Shown piece after piece: positions 26,565-35,085 of a stretch of 63,299 nt of DNA. How positions within the stretch are numbered: position 1 is the first letter of the stretch; every line of letters starts with the position of its first letter. The stretch is from the NCBI RefSeq assembly GCF_000698555.1, contig NZ_JFHE01000031.1, positions 1-63,299 on the forward strand. Reading direction: 5' to 3'. The stretch comes from Caballeronia grimmiae (GTDB lineage: Bacteria; Pseudomonadota; Gammaproteobacteria; Burkholderiales; Burkholderiaceae). The notes beneath the pieces are model-generated. The model ran no database searches. It was not told the origin of the DNA and worked only from the letters and a program-made list of their open reading frames with translations. The translations under genes were made by a program, and so were the position numbers.

Positions 26565-26936
26565 ATGCAGGACTTCGCTTACCTCTTTCCAGACAGTGTC
26601 GCCGCGTGGCTCGAAGGCCGCGGCGACGCGCGATTCCAACGGTACGAGAGGCACTACCGCGCCGATCGGGCGACGGCACAACCAAACGAAGCATTCGACC
26701 TTGAGCGAAGCAATGTTCGTTTCGCCCAGCAGTTCGCTTCAGGCCGGCGGCCGTTCGCGGCTGTGTCGAAAAGCAAAGCATTTGGCGCGCTAGCGACTTT
26801 TCTCATTCTCCTTTGGGGCGGCACCGCACTCCTTTCTTCAGTCGGCGCGACGCAGCCCGTCGCGGTCGCTGCCGTGCTCGGCGTCGTCTTTGTCGCCTTG
26901 CGGCTGAAGCATTTCCGCGCCCGCGCCAAACACTAG
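26565..26936 (+). CDS. Hypothetical membrane protein
   Basis: A 123-aa protein with a soluble N-terminal ~70 residues (MQDFAYLFPDSVAAWLEGRG...) and two C-terminal transmembrane segments (FGALATFLILLWGGTALL and PVAVAAVLGVVFVALRL). It follows the 56-aa gene directly. Function unknown. Confidence 0.5.
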   Translation: MQDFAYLFPDSVAAWLEGRGDARFQRYERHYRADRATAQPNEAFDLERSNVRFAQQFASGRRPFAAVSKSKAFGALATFLILLWGGTALLSSVGATQPVAVAAVLGVVFVALRLKHFRARAKH

Positions 26937-27147
26937 TAGCAAACGGTTGCGCCCGAACAACGGTGCGGAATTTCGACCCGTTACTGGGTATTACAATGCC
27001 TGCGCCGCCATTGGCCAACGGCAATTCCCCAACGAGGAAAGCGGTTTCGCGGCGGCTTCCGAGTCGCCTTGACTTTGAACACCGCTCGATAAGATGAAAG
27101 TAAGCAGATCGCCGGGGCGACTGCAACAACTAGATCGGAAACAACAA

Positions 27148-28149
27148 ATGACGATTCAGAAAAACTTAAAACTCTCAATGGCCGCGATCGGTGCATCGCT
27201 TCTGGTCGCTGCTTGCGGCGGCGGTGGTGGTGGTGGTGGCGGCAGCAGCGGTGCGTCGCCTGCGGCCCCGGCAAGCGGTGCCAGCACGCCCGCGACGACG
27301 AATCCGGCGAATTTGACGACGCCTCAGTACCCGGCTGACAGCTTCCATCTGGCCGCGTTCAATCTGCTCAACCAGCACCGGCAGCAATGCGGCTTCCCCG
27401 CCCTCCAGCAAAACACGGCGCTCGATCAGGCGACGGCGGCACATGCGCAGTATCTTGCATCGAACAATGTGATTTCGGATACGGAAGTGGCTGGCAACCC
27501 CGGCTTCACGGGCGCGACTTTCGTTGATCGCGCGGCCCATTTCGGATATACGGCGAAAAACGGTTCCATCGGGGTTTCCGGTGGCTATTATACGAATGCC
27601 GCGCTGACGGAAACGCAATATGGACAGGAAGCCATCTATGAGTTTGAGTCGGGCGTGTATCACATCAGCATTGCCGCCTCGCCTACGAACACGGTCGGTA
27701 TCGGTAAGGTCGCAACGACATACAACGGCTTCCCGCAAGAACAATTTTCGTTGTTCTTAGCGAACTATCAGCAAGTCACGAACAACGCTCCATTGACGTT
27801 CCCGTGCCAAGGAACGACCGGCGTTGCCTACACGTCCGCAGGAGAAATCCCGACCCCTCCCGGAGTGTCCGGCAATTTCGGTACGCCGGTCGCCGTCGCG
27901 GGGAACCCGACTGACACTATTGTTATGCAAACGGGCACGATGACGGATTCCTCCGGGCACGTGATCGCCTTGCAGGTACTCGATTCGGCTAAAGACCCGA
28001 ACAAACTTTTGGCCGCGTGGCAGGGCGTCGCGTATCCGACCACGCCGTTGTCCCCGAACTCGCAATACACGGTCTCGCTGACGGGTACGATCAATGGTGT
28101 TGCGTTCTCGCGCACCTTCAGTTTCATGACCGGAAACGTCGTCGGCTAA
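27148..28149 (+). CDS. CAP (SCP/PR-1)-domain lipoprotein
   Basis: A 333-aa outer-membrane or surface lipoprotein. The signal peptide ends in lipobox LLVAAC, followed by a poly-Gly run (nine or more Gly) and an Ala/Pro/Thr linker. A CAP/SCP domain spans ~residues 60-210: FNLLNQHRQQCGFPAL, then ALDQATAAHAQYLASNN, then an EAIYEFESGVYHISIAAS segment. A beta-rich C-terminal domain follows, possibly Ig-like. The start at 27148 gives the signal peptide. CAP proteins act in adhesion or cell-wall interaction. Here the gene sits tail-to-tail with the type IVB pilus operon and may encode a surface factor used in mating contact, by inference. Confidence 0.8.
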   Translation: MTIQKNLKLSMAAIGASLLVAACGGGGGGGGGSSGASPAAPASGASTPATTNPANLTTPQYPADSFHLAAFNLLNQHRQQCGFPALQQNTALDQATAAHAQYLASNNVISDTEVAGNPGFTGATFVDRAAHFGYTAKNGSIGVSGGYYTNAALTETQYGQEAIYEFESGVYHISIAASPTNTVGIGKVATTYNGFPQEQFSLFLANYQQVTNNAPLTFPCQGTTGVAYTSAGEIPTPPGVSGNFGTPVAVAGNPTDTIVMQTGTMTDSSGHVIALQVLDSAKDPNKLLAAWQGVAYPTTPLSPNSQYTVSLTGTINGVAFSRTFSFMTGNVVG

Positions 28150-28176
28150 CAAGCCAGGTCACGAACAGTAGGAGCC

Positions 28177-28207
28177 AAGCCGCCAGTCGATCTGGCGGCT
28201 TTTTTTC
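28177..28207 (+). terminator. Rho-independent terminator after CAP lipoprotein
   Basis: Stem AAGCCGCCAG / CTGGCGGCTT with a 5-nt loop and a following T-run of seven. It separates this gene from the convergent pil operon. A weaker hairpin (ACGCC...GGCGT) lies at about 28231-28260 on the pil side. Confidence 0.92.
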
Positions 28208-28270
28208 GTTGGTACCGGACGTGACTAAAACGCCCCGAAGCGTAACTTCAAGGCGTTTCGGTCTGCGGCT

Positions 28271-28927
28271 TCAACCGCCGCCTGGATCCGTGTAGGGGAT
28301 GTTGGGAGTGACGTAGTACGGTTGATTGGCTTGAGGGACCCAATCACCCGTCGCGTTGACGAAGGCGCACATCACCACCCAGTTTGTCCCCGATTGACCG
28401 CCTACCTCCCAATATGGGCCGGGTGAGTTGTCGTGGTAGTACTGCGTTGCCGGTCCTGCGTAGGAGTTGAACTTAAGTTTCCTCGTCAGCGGCCCCATCT
28501 TTATGCCAGCGGGGGGGCTGGCGCTGGCGTGTGCAGCACAAATCGCCTCAGGGTCTGACGGCGTCTGTGTCTGCGCCCTCGGTGTGCATTGCTGTCCAAC
28601 CCACGCCGAGCCGTTCCATGATGGAGCCGCCGCTTGGTCGTACCCACTCGGGCAGCTCGGAGCCGGCGGTACATTACAGGAGTAGTTCCAAGCCGTTCCT
28701 GTCCACACCGGTCCACTAGCAAATCCATACGCGCACGTGGGCTGCGGCGTCACGCACTGGTAACGCACGCCAATTTTTTGCCATGAGTATCCCGGGTCGC
28801 ATCCGGGCGCGCGTGGAACGCCAATGGGGTTCTGCACCCACTCCGCGTTGGTGGGCGTCGGGGCCAACAACGTACCGCCGAGCGTTGCCATCAATGTCAG
28901 CGAGATCGCCGTCTTGAACTTTTTCAT
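28271..28927 (-). CDS. Secreted protein with three Cys/Trp repeats, end of pil operon
   Basis: A 218-aa protein with a signal peptide (MKKFKTAISLTLMATLGGTL...PTNA). The mature N-terminal half contains three units of the form C-x2-G-[YF]-...-W-x-G-...-C: CDPGYSWQKIGVRYQC, CAYGFASGPVWTGTAWNYSC and CPSGYDQAA..WNGSAWVGQQC. The C-terminal half (YEVGGQSG-like, NWVVMCAFVNATG) is a separate small domain. Its start is 2 bp after pilV ends, so it is translated from the same mRNA. It is probably a pilus-tip or surface-exposed accessory adhesin; the family is not recognised. Confidence 0.6.
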   Translation of the reverse strand: MKKFKTAISLTLMATLGGTLLAPTPTNAEWVQNPIGVPRAPGCDPGYSWQKIGVRYQCVTPQPTCAYGFASGPVWTGTAWNYSCNVPPAPSCPSGYDQAAAPSWNGSAWVGQQCTPRAQTQTPSDPEAICAAHASASPPAGIKMGPLTRKLKFNSYAGPATQYYHDNSPGPYWEVGGQSGTNWVVMCAFVNATGDWVPQANQPYYVTPNIPYTDPGGG

Positions 28928-28929
28928 TC

Positions 28930-30231
28930 TTATTGGTTCGAGTAGTTGCAACCCACGTCGACTTGCACCTGCAGGCTAAGTTGATCCTGCACAAGGGTAT
29001 TTGCGCCATCAGCTAGAACGTCGTAAATCTGCACGACCCATTGCGACCCGTTCCAGCCCATCGCATATCTAGCACCAGCGATCGGAGGATTGTGGTTCGA
29101 ATAGTCGGTTGTTAAAGACTGCGGAGTGATTCGGTACCAGGCAGAGCCGCCCGGACCGCAGGCGGGAGGGTTAACTCCCCATCCGTTGTACCAACCGCTG
29201 TACTGCGAATCCGCCGACTGATTAGTCACCAGCGAACTGACGCCTACCCAATTTCCCCACTTGTTGCACACATACATCAGGTTGTTGCGGATCGTGACGC
29301 CGTTCCACCCGCAGTTACCGGCTGCGGCGTTGATGTTCGCCACGTTCGTGTTTACTACGTTCGCATTCACCGTTCCGCTGGAATTCACGTCGCCGACGTT
29401 GATCGGCGCACCACCGGTACCTTGATAGTTCTGCACGTACAGCGCGCCCTTCGTCCGCACTGCCGCGTTAGTGTCATCACCGTAGTACATCGCACCGTTG
29501 GCTATTTGCAGGCTGTTGCCGGCCTGCAGCTTCATAACCTTGTTCGCGCCGAGCGTCACGTTGCCGACGTTTTGCATGTCCTGATTGTTCGCGTTCATCG
29601 TGCCCGTCAGCGGCAACGCGCCATCGCGACGGTAATACGGCGAATTGCCGTCAGCACCGAACCCGTTAATCGCCAGCACCATCCCCGGCTTGCTCCCGAT
29701 CGGGTTGGGCAGCGACCATTGGCCATGCATGCCGGTAATGGTTGCGGGCGATGCGTTGGTCGAATAGCCGAACTGCGAACCGCCAGCCGCCGCAAGGATT
29801 CCCGCGCCGGCGATATCAGCCGTCTTGTCCTTCATGCTGATGAGCGGCAAACTCGGGTAGATCTGCGAAGCGATATGGCAATTACCCGCCGCTGTTGAAC
29901 AGTTGTCAGGCACGATGGACAGCGCAATCTGGTAAGTGCCGCCCCAGAACGGCCCGTTCTTGAACGCGACTTTGTTGTTGGCCTGCGCGCTCAGTTGAGC
30001 GAGTGTCGGTGCAGCGATCGCAGTCGACGTTGTCTGCGAAAACCCCGCGGGGATAAGCGACGCGTAGTTGTTAGTGATGTAGCTGCCAAGCGCCGAATTG
30101 ATCGACGCAATGTTCTGCCCTTCGATCTGGAGCAAGTTCTGGCGCTTGGCCGAAATGTCTTCCTTGATTCCCTGTACCGTCAGCAAGGCTGCGCCGACGA
30201 GGACGATCAACATCTCAAGAATGCTTCCCAT
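28930..30231 (-). CDS. pilV: Type IVB pilus tip adhesin PilV
   Basis: A 433-aa minor pilin/adhesin. The N-terminal type IV pilin-like helix is SILEMLIVLVGAALLTVQG. The shufflon-type PilV body follows (ISMKDKTADIAGAGIL, then PYYRRDGALPLTGTMNANNQ, then DMQNVGNVTLGANKVMK). A C-terminal recognition domain ends in the paired-Cys stretch VGCNYSNQ. In R64-type systems it sits at the pilus tip and selects the recipient LPS. No shufflon segments or rci recombinase lie near the 3' end, so the tip is fixed. The upstream stop codon of pilS confines the start to 30231, which leaves almost no leader before the helix. Confidence 0.85.
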   Translation of the reverse strand: MGSILEMLIVLVGAALLTVQGIKEDISAKRQNLLQIEGQNIASINSALGSYITNNYASLIPAGFSQTTSTAIAAPTLAQLSAQANNKVAFKNGPFWGGTYQIALSIVPDNCSTAAGNCHIASQIYPSLPLISMKDKTADIAGAGILAAAGGSQFGYSTNASPATITGMHGQWSLPNPIGSKPGMVLAINGFGADGNSPYYRRDGALPLTGTMNANNQDMQNVGNVTLGANKVMKLQAGNSLQIANGAMYYGDDTNAAVRTKGALYVQNYQGTGGAPINVGDVNSSGTVNANVVNTNVANINAAAGNCGWNGVTIRNNLMYVCNKWGNWVGVSSLVTNQSADSQYSGWYNGWGVNPPACGPGGSAWYRITPQSLTTDYSNHNPPIAGARYAMGWNGSQWVVQIYDVLADGANTLVQDQLSLQVQVDVGCNYSNQ

Positions 30232-30246
30232 GTCGGCGGCCTGCGC

Positions 30247-30876
30247 TTAGGTACGGGTGGTCCAGAGCGCCATCGAAGCCATTGAGCCATTCGAAGCGCA
30301 GGCGGTCGCGACCGTCGACGGGTTAAACGTCGTGGTCGGCGAGAAGATCGTCGTGCCGTTCACCGTCACCTGCGTGTACACGGTGACGAGCGCGGCCGCG
30401 CTCAGCGAGCAAACCGTCGAGGTAACCGGGTACGTCAGGACCAACGAATCGTTGGAGGTCACGAGCGTGCCGACGGCAGCCGTCACCGTGCCATTGAACA
30501 TCCCCTTGACCGACGACTTATCCGATGCGACGCGCGAGCCCGCCGAATCAAACGCGTGGTTCTGAGCCAGCACCGTCAGCGTCTCGGCCGAGAAGTCGGC
30601 GTCGTTCTGCGTCGCGTTCAGGATCCCGGTGTGGAACATCTGCGCTTCGCTCTTGAACTGCGACGAATGAATCAGATCGAGCACGTACTTGCCGCCCGCA
30701 TAGACAGCCAGCGCGAGCAACGCCGCACCAGCCATCACTGCCCCTGCTTCAATCATCGACAGCTCGCCCGACTGCTTGGTCGCGCGCGCCATCTTGAGCA
30801 TGCGTGCGCGGCGCGCCTTGATCGAGTCCATCTCAATTGCGTCGATCGCGACTGCTTGTTTATTCTCGTTGGTCAT
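30247..30876 (-). CDS. pilS: Major type IVB pilin PilS
   Basis: A 209-aa prepilin. The long basic leader ends ...ATKQSG, followed by ELSMIEAGAVMAGAALLALAVYA, the transmembrane assembly helix, then a globular domain with a C-terminal Cys pair (TVCSLS... VATACASN) as in R64/Tcp-type pilins. Glu is at +6 if cleaved after Gly, or +5 if cleaved after the next Glu. Either is off the usual G/x4-E rule. No prepilin peptidase gene is present in the operon. It is the pilus shaft subunit. Confidence 0.83.
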   Translation of the reverse strand: MTNENKQAVAIDAIEMDSIKARRARMLKMARATKQSGELSMIEAGAVMAGAALLALAVYAGGKYVLDLIHSSQFKSEAQMFHTGILNATQNDADFSAETLTVLAQNHAFDSAGSRVASDKSSVKGMFNGTVTAAVGTLVTSNDSLVLTYPVTSTVCSLSAAALVTVYTQVTVNGTTIFSPTTTFNPSTVATACASNGSMASMALWTTRT

Positions 30877-30888
30877 TTTGCTTTTTCC

Positions 30889-32007
30889 TTAGTTGCTAGA
30901 TGCGGCGGGATTTCCCGATGTGAGATTGACGGCACCCGTCACCACGTACGAACCGATGCCGAGGGTCAGAAACAGTGCAGCGGCGAAGCCGAGAAGCATG
31001 AAGTGCGTCATGCGCGCGTTGCGCTTGACTGCCTCAACGACGCGATCGAGTGACTCCCGTCCAAGGCTTTTGATCGCTGCTTCAAACTGATCGCGGCCCG
31101 CCGCGTCGGTGATCGTGTCGACGATCGTCACCGAGAAGATGCCGGTGTCGAGCGCGCGCATCGGCTCGTCCGAGCGAGCCGCAAGGCGTCGATCCATGAT
31201 CTTCAGATGCCAGCGCAGCCACGGATCGGCGGTCTTCAGCAGCCGCTCGAGCGCTGCGCGCAGTGTCAGATTTGAATCGAACAGACCGGCCAGCGAGACG
31301 ATCAACAGTGCAGCTCGCAGGTCGCGGCGATTGCGCCAAAGAAGCGGCATGCGGTCGAACTTGTCCCGCAGAGGCCCAGACCAACGCTTCAGGCTCGAGA
31401 AGTAAGCGAGCACGAGGCCGATGATCGCCGTGAGCGTGAGCCACCAGTACTCGTAGCAGAACGTGTCGACGTGATAGAGAAACCGGCCAAGATCCGGCCA
31501 TTGGTCGAGCGGCCGGACATCGAGCACCTGCGGGAAGATGACGCCGCCAAAAAGCATGCAGTACGCGTACATGTAGACCAGCAGCAACGCTGGGTAGGCC
31601 ATCTGCACCGAAGTCGTCGACGACAGCACGCGCTTAGCCTTCGCCGCCATTTCCGCCAGTTCGAAGCCACGCACGACCGAGTCTTCGCGTGAAGATTCAT
31701 CGGCAATGTCCAGCAGCGCGTACTCGTCGCCGGGGATGAATGGCTTGATAGCGAGCGAAAAGCTCTCACCGCGCTGCATCGTTTCCCGGATGCTGGCGAA
31801 CACGCGCCACTCGATCTTGCCGCGTGTGCGGCTGCGCTTTTCGTACGTTTCAAGCCGGTCGAACAGCGTCTCGGTGTTGCGCAGGCCCTTTGCGGCGATA
31901 TCGAGGCGCGTCTCGCGGTAGAAGTCCTCTCGGACGTTCTGAAACCGCAGGCGCGCGACGACCAACTGCTGCCGCTTGGGCAACATCTTTGCGAACGTGG
32001 TGAACAT
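30889..32007 (-). CDS. pilR: Type IVB pilus inner-membrane platform protein PilR
   Basis: A 372-aa polytopic protein of the T2SS-F/PilC family. Two cytoplasmic helical domains are separated by hydrophobic segments (MAYPALLLVYMYAYCMLFGG, then WWLTLTAIIGLVLAYF), and a final membrane helix ends the protein (MLLGFAAALFLTLGIGSYV). It anchors the assembly ATPase PilQ, encoded 12 bp upstream. The order pilQ-pilR-pilS-pilV matches the R64 thin-pilus operon. Confidence 0.88.
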   Translation of the reverse strand: MFTTFAKMLPKRQQLVVARLRFQNVREDFYRETRLDIAAKGLRNTETLFDRLETYEKRSRTRGKIEWRVFASIRETMQRGESFSLAIKPFIPGDEYALLDIADESSREDSVVRGFELAEMAAKAKRVLSSTTSVQMAYPALLLVYMYAYCMLFGGVIFPQVLDVRPLDQWPDLGRFLYHVDTFCYEYWWLTLTAIIGLVLAYFSSLKRWSGPLRDKFDRMPLLWRNRRDLRAALLIVSLAGLFDSNLTLRAALERLLKTADPWLRWHLKIMDRRLAARSDEPMRALDTGIFSVTIVDTITDAAGRDQFEAAIKSLGRESLDRVVEAVKRNARMTHFMLLGFAAALFLTLGIGSYVVTGAVNLTSGNPAASSN

Positions 32008-32019
32008 GGAGGACCAGGG

Positions 32020-34461
32020 TTAGACCATCAGACCATCGACGCCGGGCATCACGCGGTACTGCGCGAACGACTGCATCGAGCGATTGATGAATTGTGGATC
32101 AATCAAACCGCGCGAAGCCTTGAAAAGAGCATGTTCATATAGCGTCTTTCCATTCATATCCGCATTTTCGAACCCGGTACGCCGCGCACCCCGCCAAACT
32201 TTGCGGGCACCGGCCCAGTCGCGCTCGGCTACGCGCTCCAGAAACTCGGGCGTCGGACGATAGAGTTCGGCGGCCAACGTGGGGCGCGTGGTGCCACCCG
32301 CGGCCTTGCCATTACGCGTGAACAGCCCTTTCAGCCGGCAGTGCTCGCAGCCGTCGTAGTTGCGGCATGCCATGCGCGAGGTGTCGAGGCCAAACTTCGT
32401 GCGCAGCAATTCGAGGTCCGCTTTGGGCATCACATCTTCGGCCGGGAGCTTGCAGTGCTCGCAAAGCGTCGGAATCAGCTTCTGGTTGCCGACTGCGTTG
32501 ATGAATCCCTCCGAAGCCAGCTCGTCGATCGGCAGTTGCAGCCGCCCTCCCGCCATACGCATCACGGCCGCGATGATGTCGCCGGCGTGCAGCGAGAAGC
32601 GCACCGGGTGACCGGTCAACGCCAGTTCGGCAACCAGCCCCATTACGACGCGGTCACGGACTTCACCGATGGTCAAATCGTCCGGGTCCTGACGCATCAG
32701 CGTTCTAATCACCTCCGCGTACTTGCGGTTCGCCTCATCATCAGTTTCGTCCGGACGGCGGATAATCGAATAGTCCGAGAGCCAAGGCATCGGATACTCG
32801 GACGGTTCATTCACCGCAAACTGCTTCTTCAGCTCCCGATCCGGAAGCATGTATGACAGCGCGCGCAGCGTCGTCGTCTTGCCTGAGCCGGTCTCGCCAG
32901 TGAGTGCCGTAATGCCGCCGCTCACATAGTTCAGCGTCTCGATCAGCTCTAGCTGGCTCTTTTCGAACCCCATGTCCTTCGGCAGCAGCACCGAATAGTT
33001 CTTGAAGTTGCCGTCGAGCAAACGCAGCGTCACGTCATACCCGCCCACCAGCGGCGACGACTGCCAGCGCAAGTTGACCGTGTCCGTCTTGACGACGAGC
33101 GGGATCATTGCCGACTGCGGCGCGCTTGGCTGGAAGCTATTGCCCGAGTTCGTATTGCGTTGGACAAGATCGCTGTACGCGGCGAACAACGCGCGACGTA
33201 CGATCGCCTTGGGCATGCGGCTGAACGTGTACATGTCGCCGTTCACGCGGAACCGGATTTCGACCTCGTTATGGAATTCGCGTGGTTCGAAATGAATGTC
33301 GCTCGCGCCGTATGCATGTGCGGCTTCAACGATATCGCGGAAGTTGCCGATCGCGCGGCTGGCTTCGCGGACTGTGGAGTTTGCGGAAGCCGCGGCCTTA
33401 CCCGAGTAGATCGCGGCGATCACTGCCTCCGTCGCAATCATCTGCTCGCGCACAAGGATGTCGTTGTTGCCGAGATCCTTGATGAACGTCGCGTATTGGG
33501 CCTTCTCCGCGAACCGTACGGTGGCCACCGTGATCGCCACGCCCGGTTGCAATTCGACGGCGACAAACTCCTTTCGCGCAGCCGCCGGAATGCGCAGCGC
33601 GGCGTCGTCGTCAGCGACGGTGAGAACGCGCTTGAAGTCAGGGAGCGAATCCGGCGACACGAGTTCCGGCCGACCGGATGCTAGCCCACCACCCTCGGCA
33701 TGCTCATCCTCGTCCGCAGGGTGTTCCTGCGCAGCCATCGTCGGCGTGGCCGCGGCCTTGCGTTCGCCGCGACTTGCTGGTCGTTGTGACGCAGGTTCCG
33801 CTTGCTCACCGACCCGCTCAGCACCAGCGTCGCTCCTGGCGACACTTGCGTCCTTGATCGATTCAAGTGGCGCAGCGGCCGACCGTGGCTGCGGCTGCGG
33901 CTGCTGGTGCTGCTGTTCGGTGTGCAGATTGCCCGGGGCTTCAAATCGCCGTTGCGCATCAGACGGCGCCGCTTGCGCCGTCACGGATTCGTCGTTCAGC
34001 GGCTGACCGCCATCCCTAGCCGCCATCGCAGCGGACATGCTCGCGTAGCTCGGGCGCTCGAAGCTCGGCGGAACGAACGGGCGATAGGCCGGCTCGTCGT
34101 CGGCCGCGTCCCCTTCAGGCTCCGACTGCGTCGACACATGCTGCACCGGCGCGCGCCAGTCATCGTCAAGCTCAGTGCTCTCGACGTCTTCAACATCGCC
34201 GCCCGATAGTGCGCGGCCAAGGAACGTGACTTGCGGATTCACCGCACGCGGCCTCACGGGCGCCCCTTGACCCGTCGGTTCTGAGGGCGCTCTGCCCGCC
34301 GCTTTCTTCTTCTTCGCCGCAACCGTCTCCGGAACGGGAAATTTCGGCTCCGCACTACTGCCCGGCTCTATGAAGCTCGAGCGCGGCGCACGAAAACGCT
34401 TCAGGAAGCCACCGCGGGGAGCATCTGGCGCGCCCTGCTCTTCTTGTGCAAACAGACCCAT
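32020..34461 (-). CDS. pilQ: Pilus assembly ATPase PilQ with long N-terminal extension
   Basis: An 813-aa PilB/VirB11-superfamily ATPase. Walker A TGETGSGKTT is at residues 521-530. The Asp/His boxes and an acidic Walker B region follow, and two Cys-x2-Cys pairs (CEHCKLP and CEHCRLKG around 675-710) probably form a zinc knuckle. The first ~270 residues are disordered, rich in Pro/Gln/Ala/Glu and unlike compact R64 PilQ (roughly 500 residues), so this gene is markedly longer than usual. It powers pilus extension at the inner membrane. Confidence 0.9.
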   Translation of the reverse strand: MGLFAQEEQGAPDAPRGGFLKRFRAPRSSFIEPGSSAEPKFPVPETVAAKKKKAAGRAPSEPTGQGAPVRPRAVNPQVTFLGRALSGGDVEDVESTELDDDWRAPVQHVSTQSEPEGDAADDEPAYRPFVPPSFERPSYASMSAAMAARDGGQPLNDESVTAQAAPSDAQRRFEAPGNLHTEQQHQQPQPQPRSAAAPLESIKDASVARSDAGAERVGEQAEPASQRPASRGERKAAATPTMAAQEHPADEDEHAEGGGLASGRPELVSPDSLPDFKRVLTVADDDAALRIPAAARKEFVAVELQPGVAITVATVRFAEKAQYATFIKDLGNNDILVREQMIATEAVIAAIYSGKAAASANSTVREASRAIGNFRDIVEAAHAYGASDIHFEPREFHNEVEIRFRVNGDMYTFSRMPKAIVRRALFAAYSDLVQRNTNSGNSFQPSAPQSAMIPLVVKTDTVNLRWQSSPLVGGYDVTLRLLDGNFKNYSVLLPKDMGFEKSQLELIETLNYVSGGITALTGETGSGKTTTLRALSYMLPDRELKKQFAVNEPSEYPMPWLSDYSIIRRPDETDDEANRKYAEVIRTLMRQDPDDLTIGEVRDRVVMGLVAELALTGHPVRFSLHAGDIIAAVMRMAGGRLQLPIDELASEGFINAVGNQKLIPTLCEHCKLPAEDVMPKADLELLRTKFGLDTSRMACRNYDGCEHCRLKGLFTRNGKAAGGTTRPTLAAELYRPTPEFLERVAERDWAGARKVWRGARRTGFENADMNGKTLYEHALFKASRGLIDPQFINRSMQSFAQYRVMPGVDGLMV

Positions 34462-34464
34462 TGC

Positions 34465-35085
34465 TTATTTCCCAAACGGTACGAAGGTGGAAGCCGTCGA
34501 TGAGACGCCGCCCGGAGGAAGCGGAGAGGAAAGATCTGTGATCGCCCTGACGGCCGGCGAATCTTGGCGCGGGATGGCGGGCACGTCGGCAGGCGCGACG
34601 ATCGTCTCGGTCCACTTGTGCTTGCCGTCGGCCAGATTGACCGTGAAGCCGTCGATGGACGCGACCGTCCAGCCGTTCAGCAGTCGACTGCCTTGGCGCG
34701 CCGTGTAGGTCGTGCCTTGATAGTCATACAGCACGTATGACCCCGACATGTCGGAGTAGGCCCCAACGAAGGTCGCAGGAAAGACGCGCCGGGGCGGCGC
34801 ACTGGGCATACGTTCTACTTTGGGCGCTGCCGGTGGCGCGGCGGTCACCGGCGCGGGCGTTGCCCCAAGCGGCGAAGCGAGGCCAACGCCGTTGCTAGGT
34901 GCCGCCGATCCGCCTTGGCCACCTTGACCACCCTGCGGACCGCGCATGGAGTCGACAAGCTTTGCTCGCGCGAGCTTGTCAATGTCGTCAAGCGTGAGAT
35001 GACTTTCCTGCGAGATTGCCGCGCCCGCCACGAACATCAGCGCACCGAAGCAGGCGGCTCGTACTGGCCACTTAGTTGAGAACAT
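34465..35085 (-). CDS. pilP: Type IVB pilus protein PilP
   Basis: A 206-aa periplasmic protein with a signal-anchor (MFSTKWPVRAACFGALMFVA), a helical stretch (LTLDDIDKLARAKLVDSMRG), a Gly-rich linker and a C-terminal beta domain with PilP-like features (GSYVLYDYQGTTYTARQGSR, then LLNGWTVASIDGFTVNL). It is thought to link the inner-membrane complex to the secretin. Its start overlaps the end of pilO by 14 bp. Confidence 0.8.
   Translation of the reverse strand: MFSTKWPVRAACFGALMFVAGAAISQESHLTLDDIDKLARAKLVDSMRGPQGGQGGQGGSAAPSNGVGLASPLGATPAPVTAAPPAAPKVERMPSAPPRRVFPATFVGAYSDMSGSYVLYDYQGTTYTARQGSRLLNGWTVASIDGFTVNLADGKHKWTETIVAPADVPAIPRQDSPAVRAITDLSSPLPPGGVSSTASTFVPFGK

Noticed and set aside
28930..29300. 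A shufflon at the 3' end of pilV
   Set aside because: No inverted 19-bp type repeats, alternative C-terminal segments or rci gene are visible; the next gene starts 2 bp after the stop.
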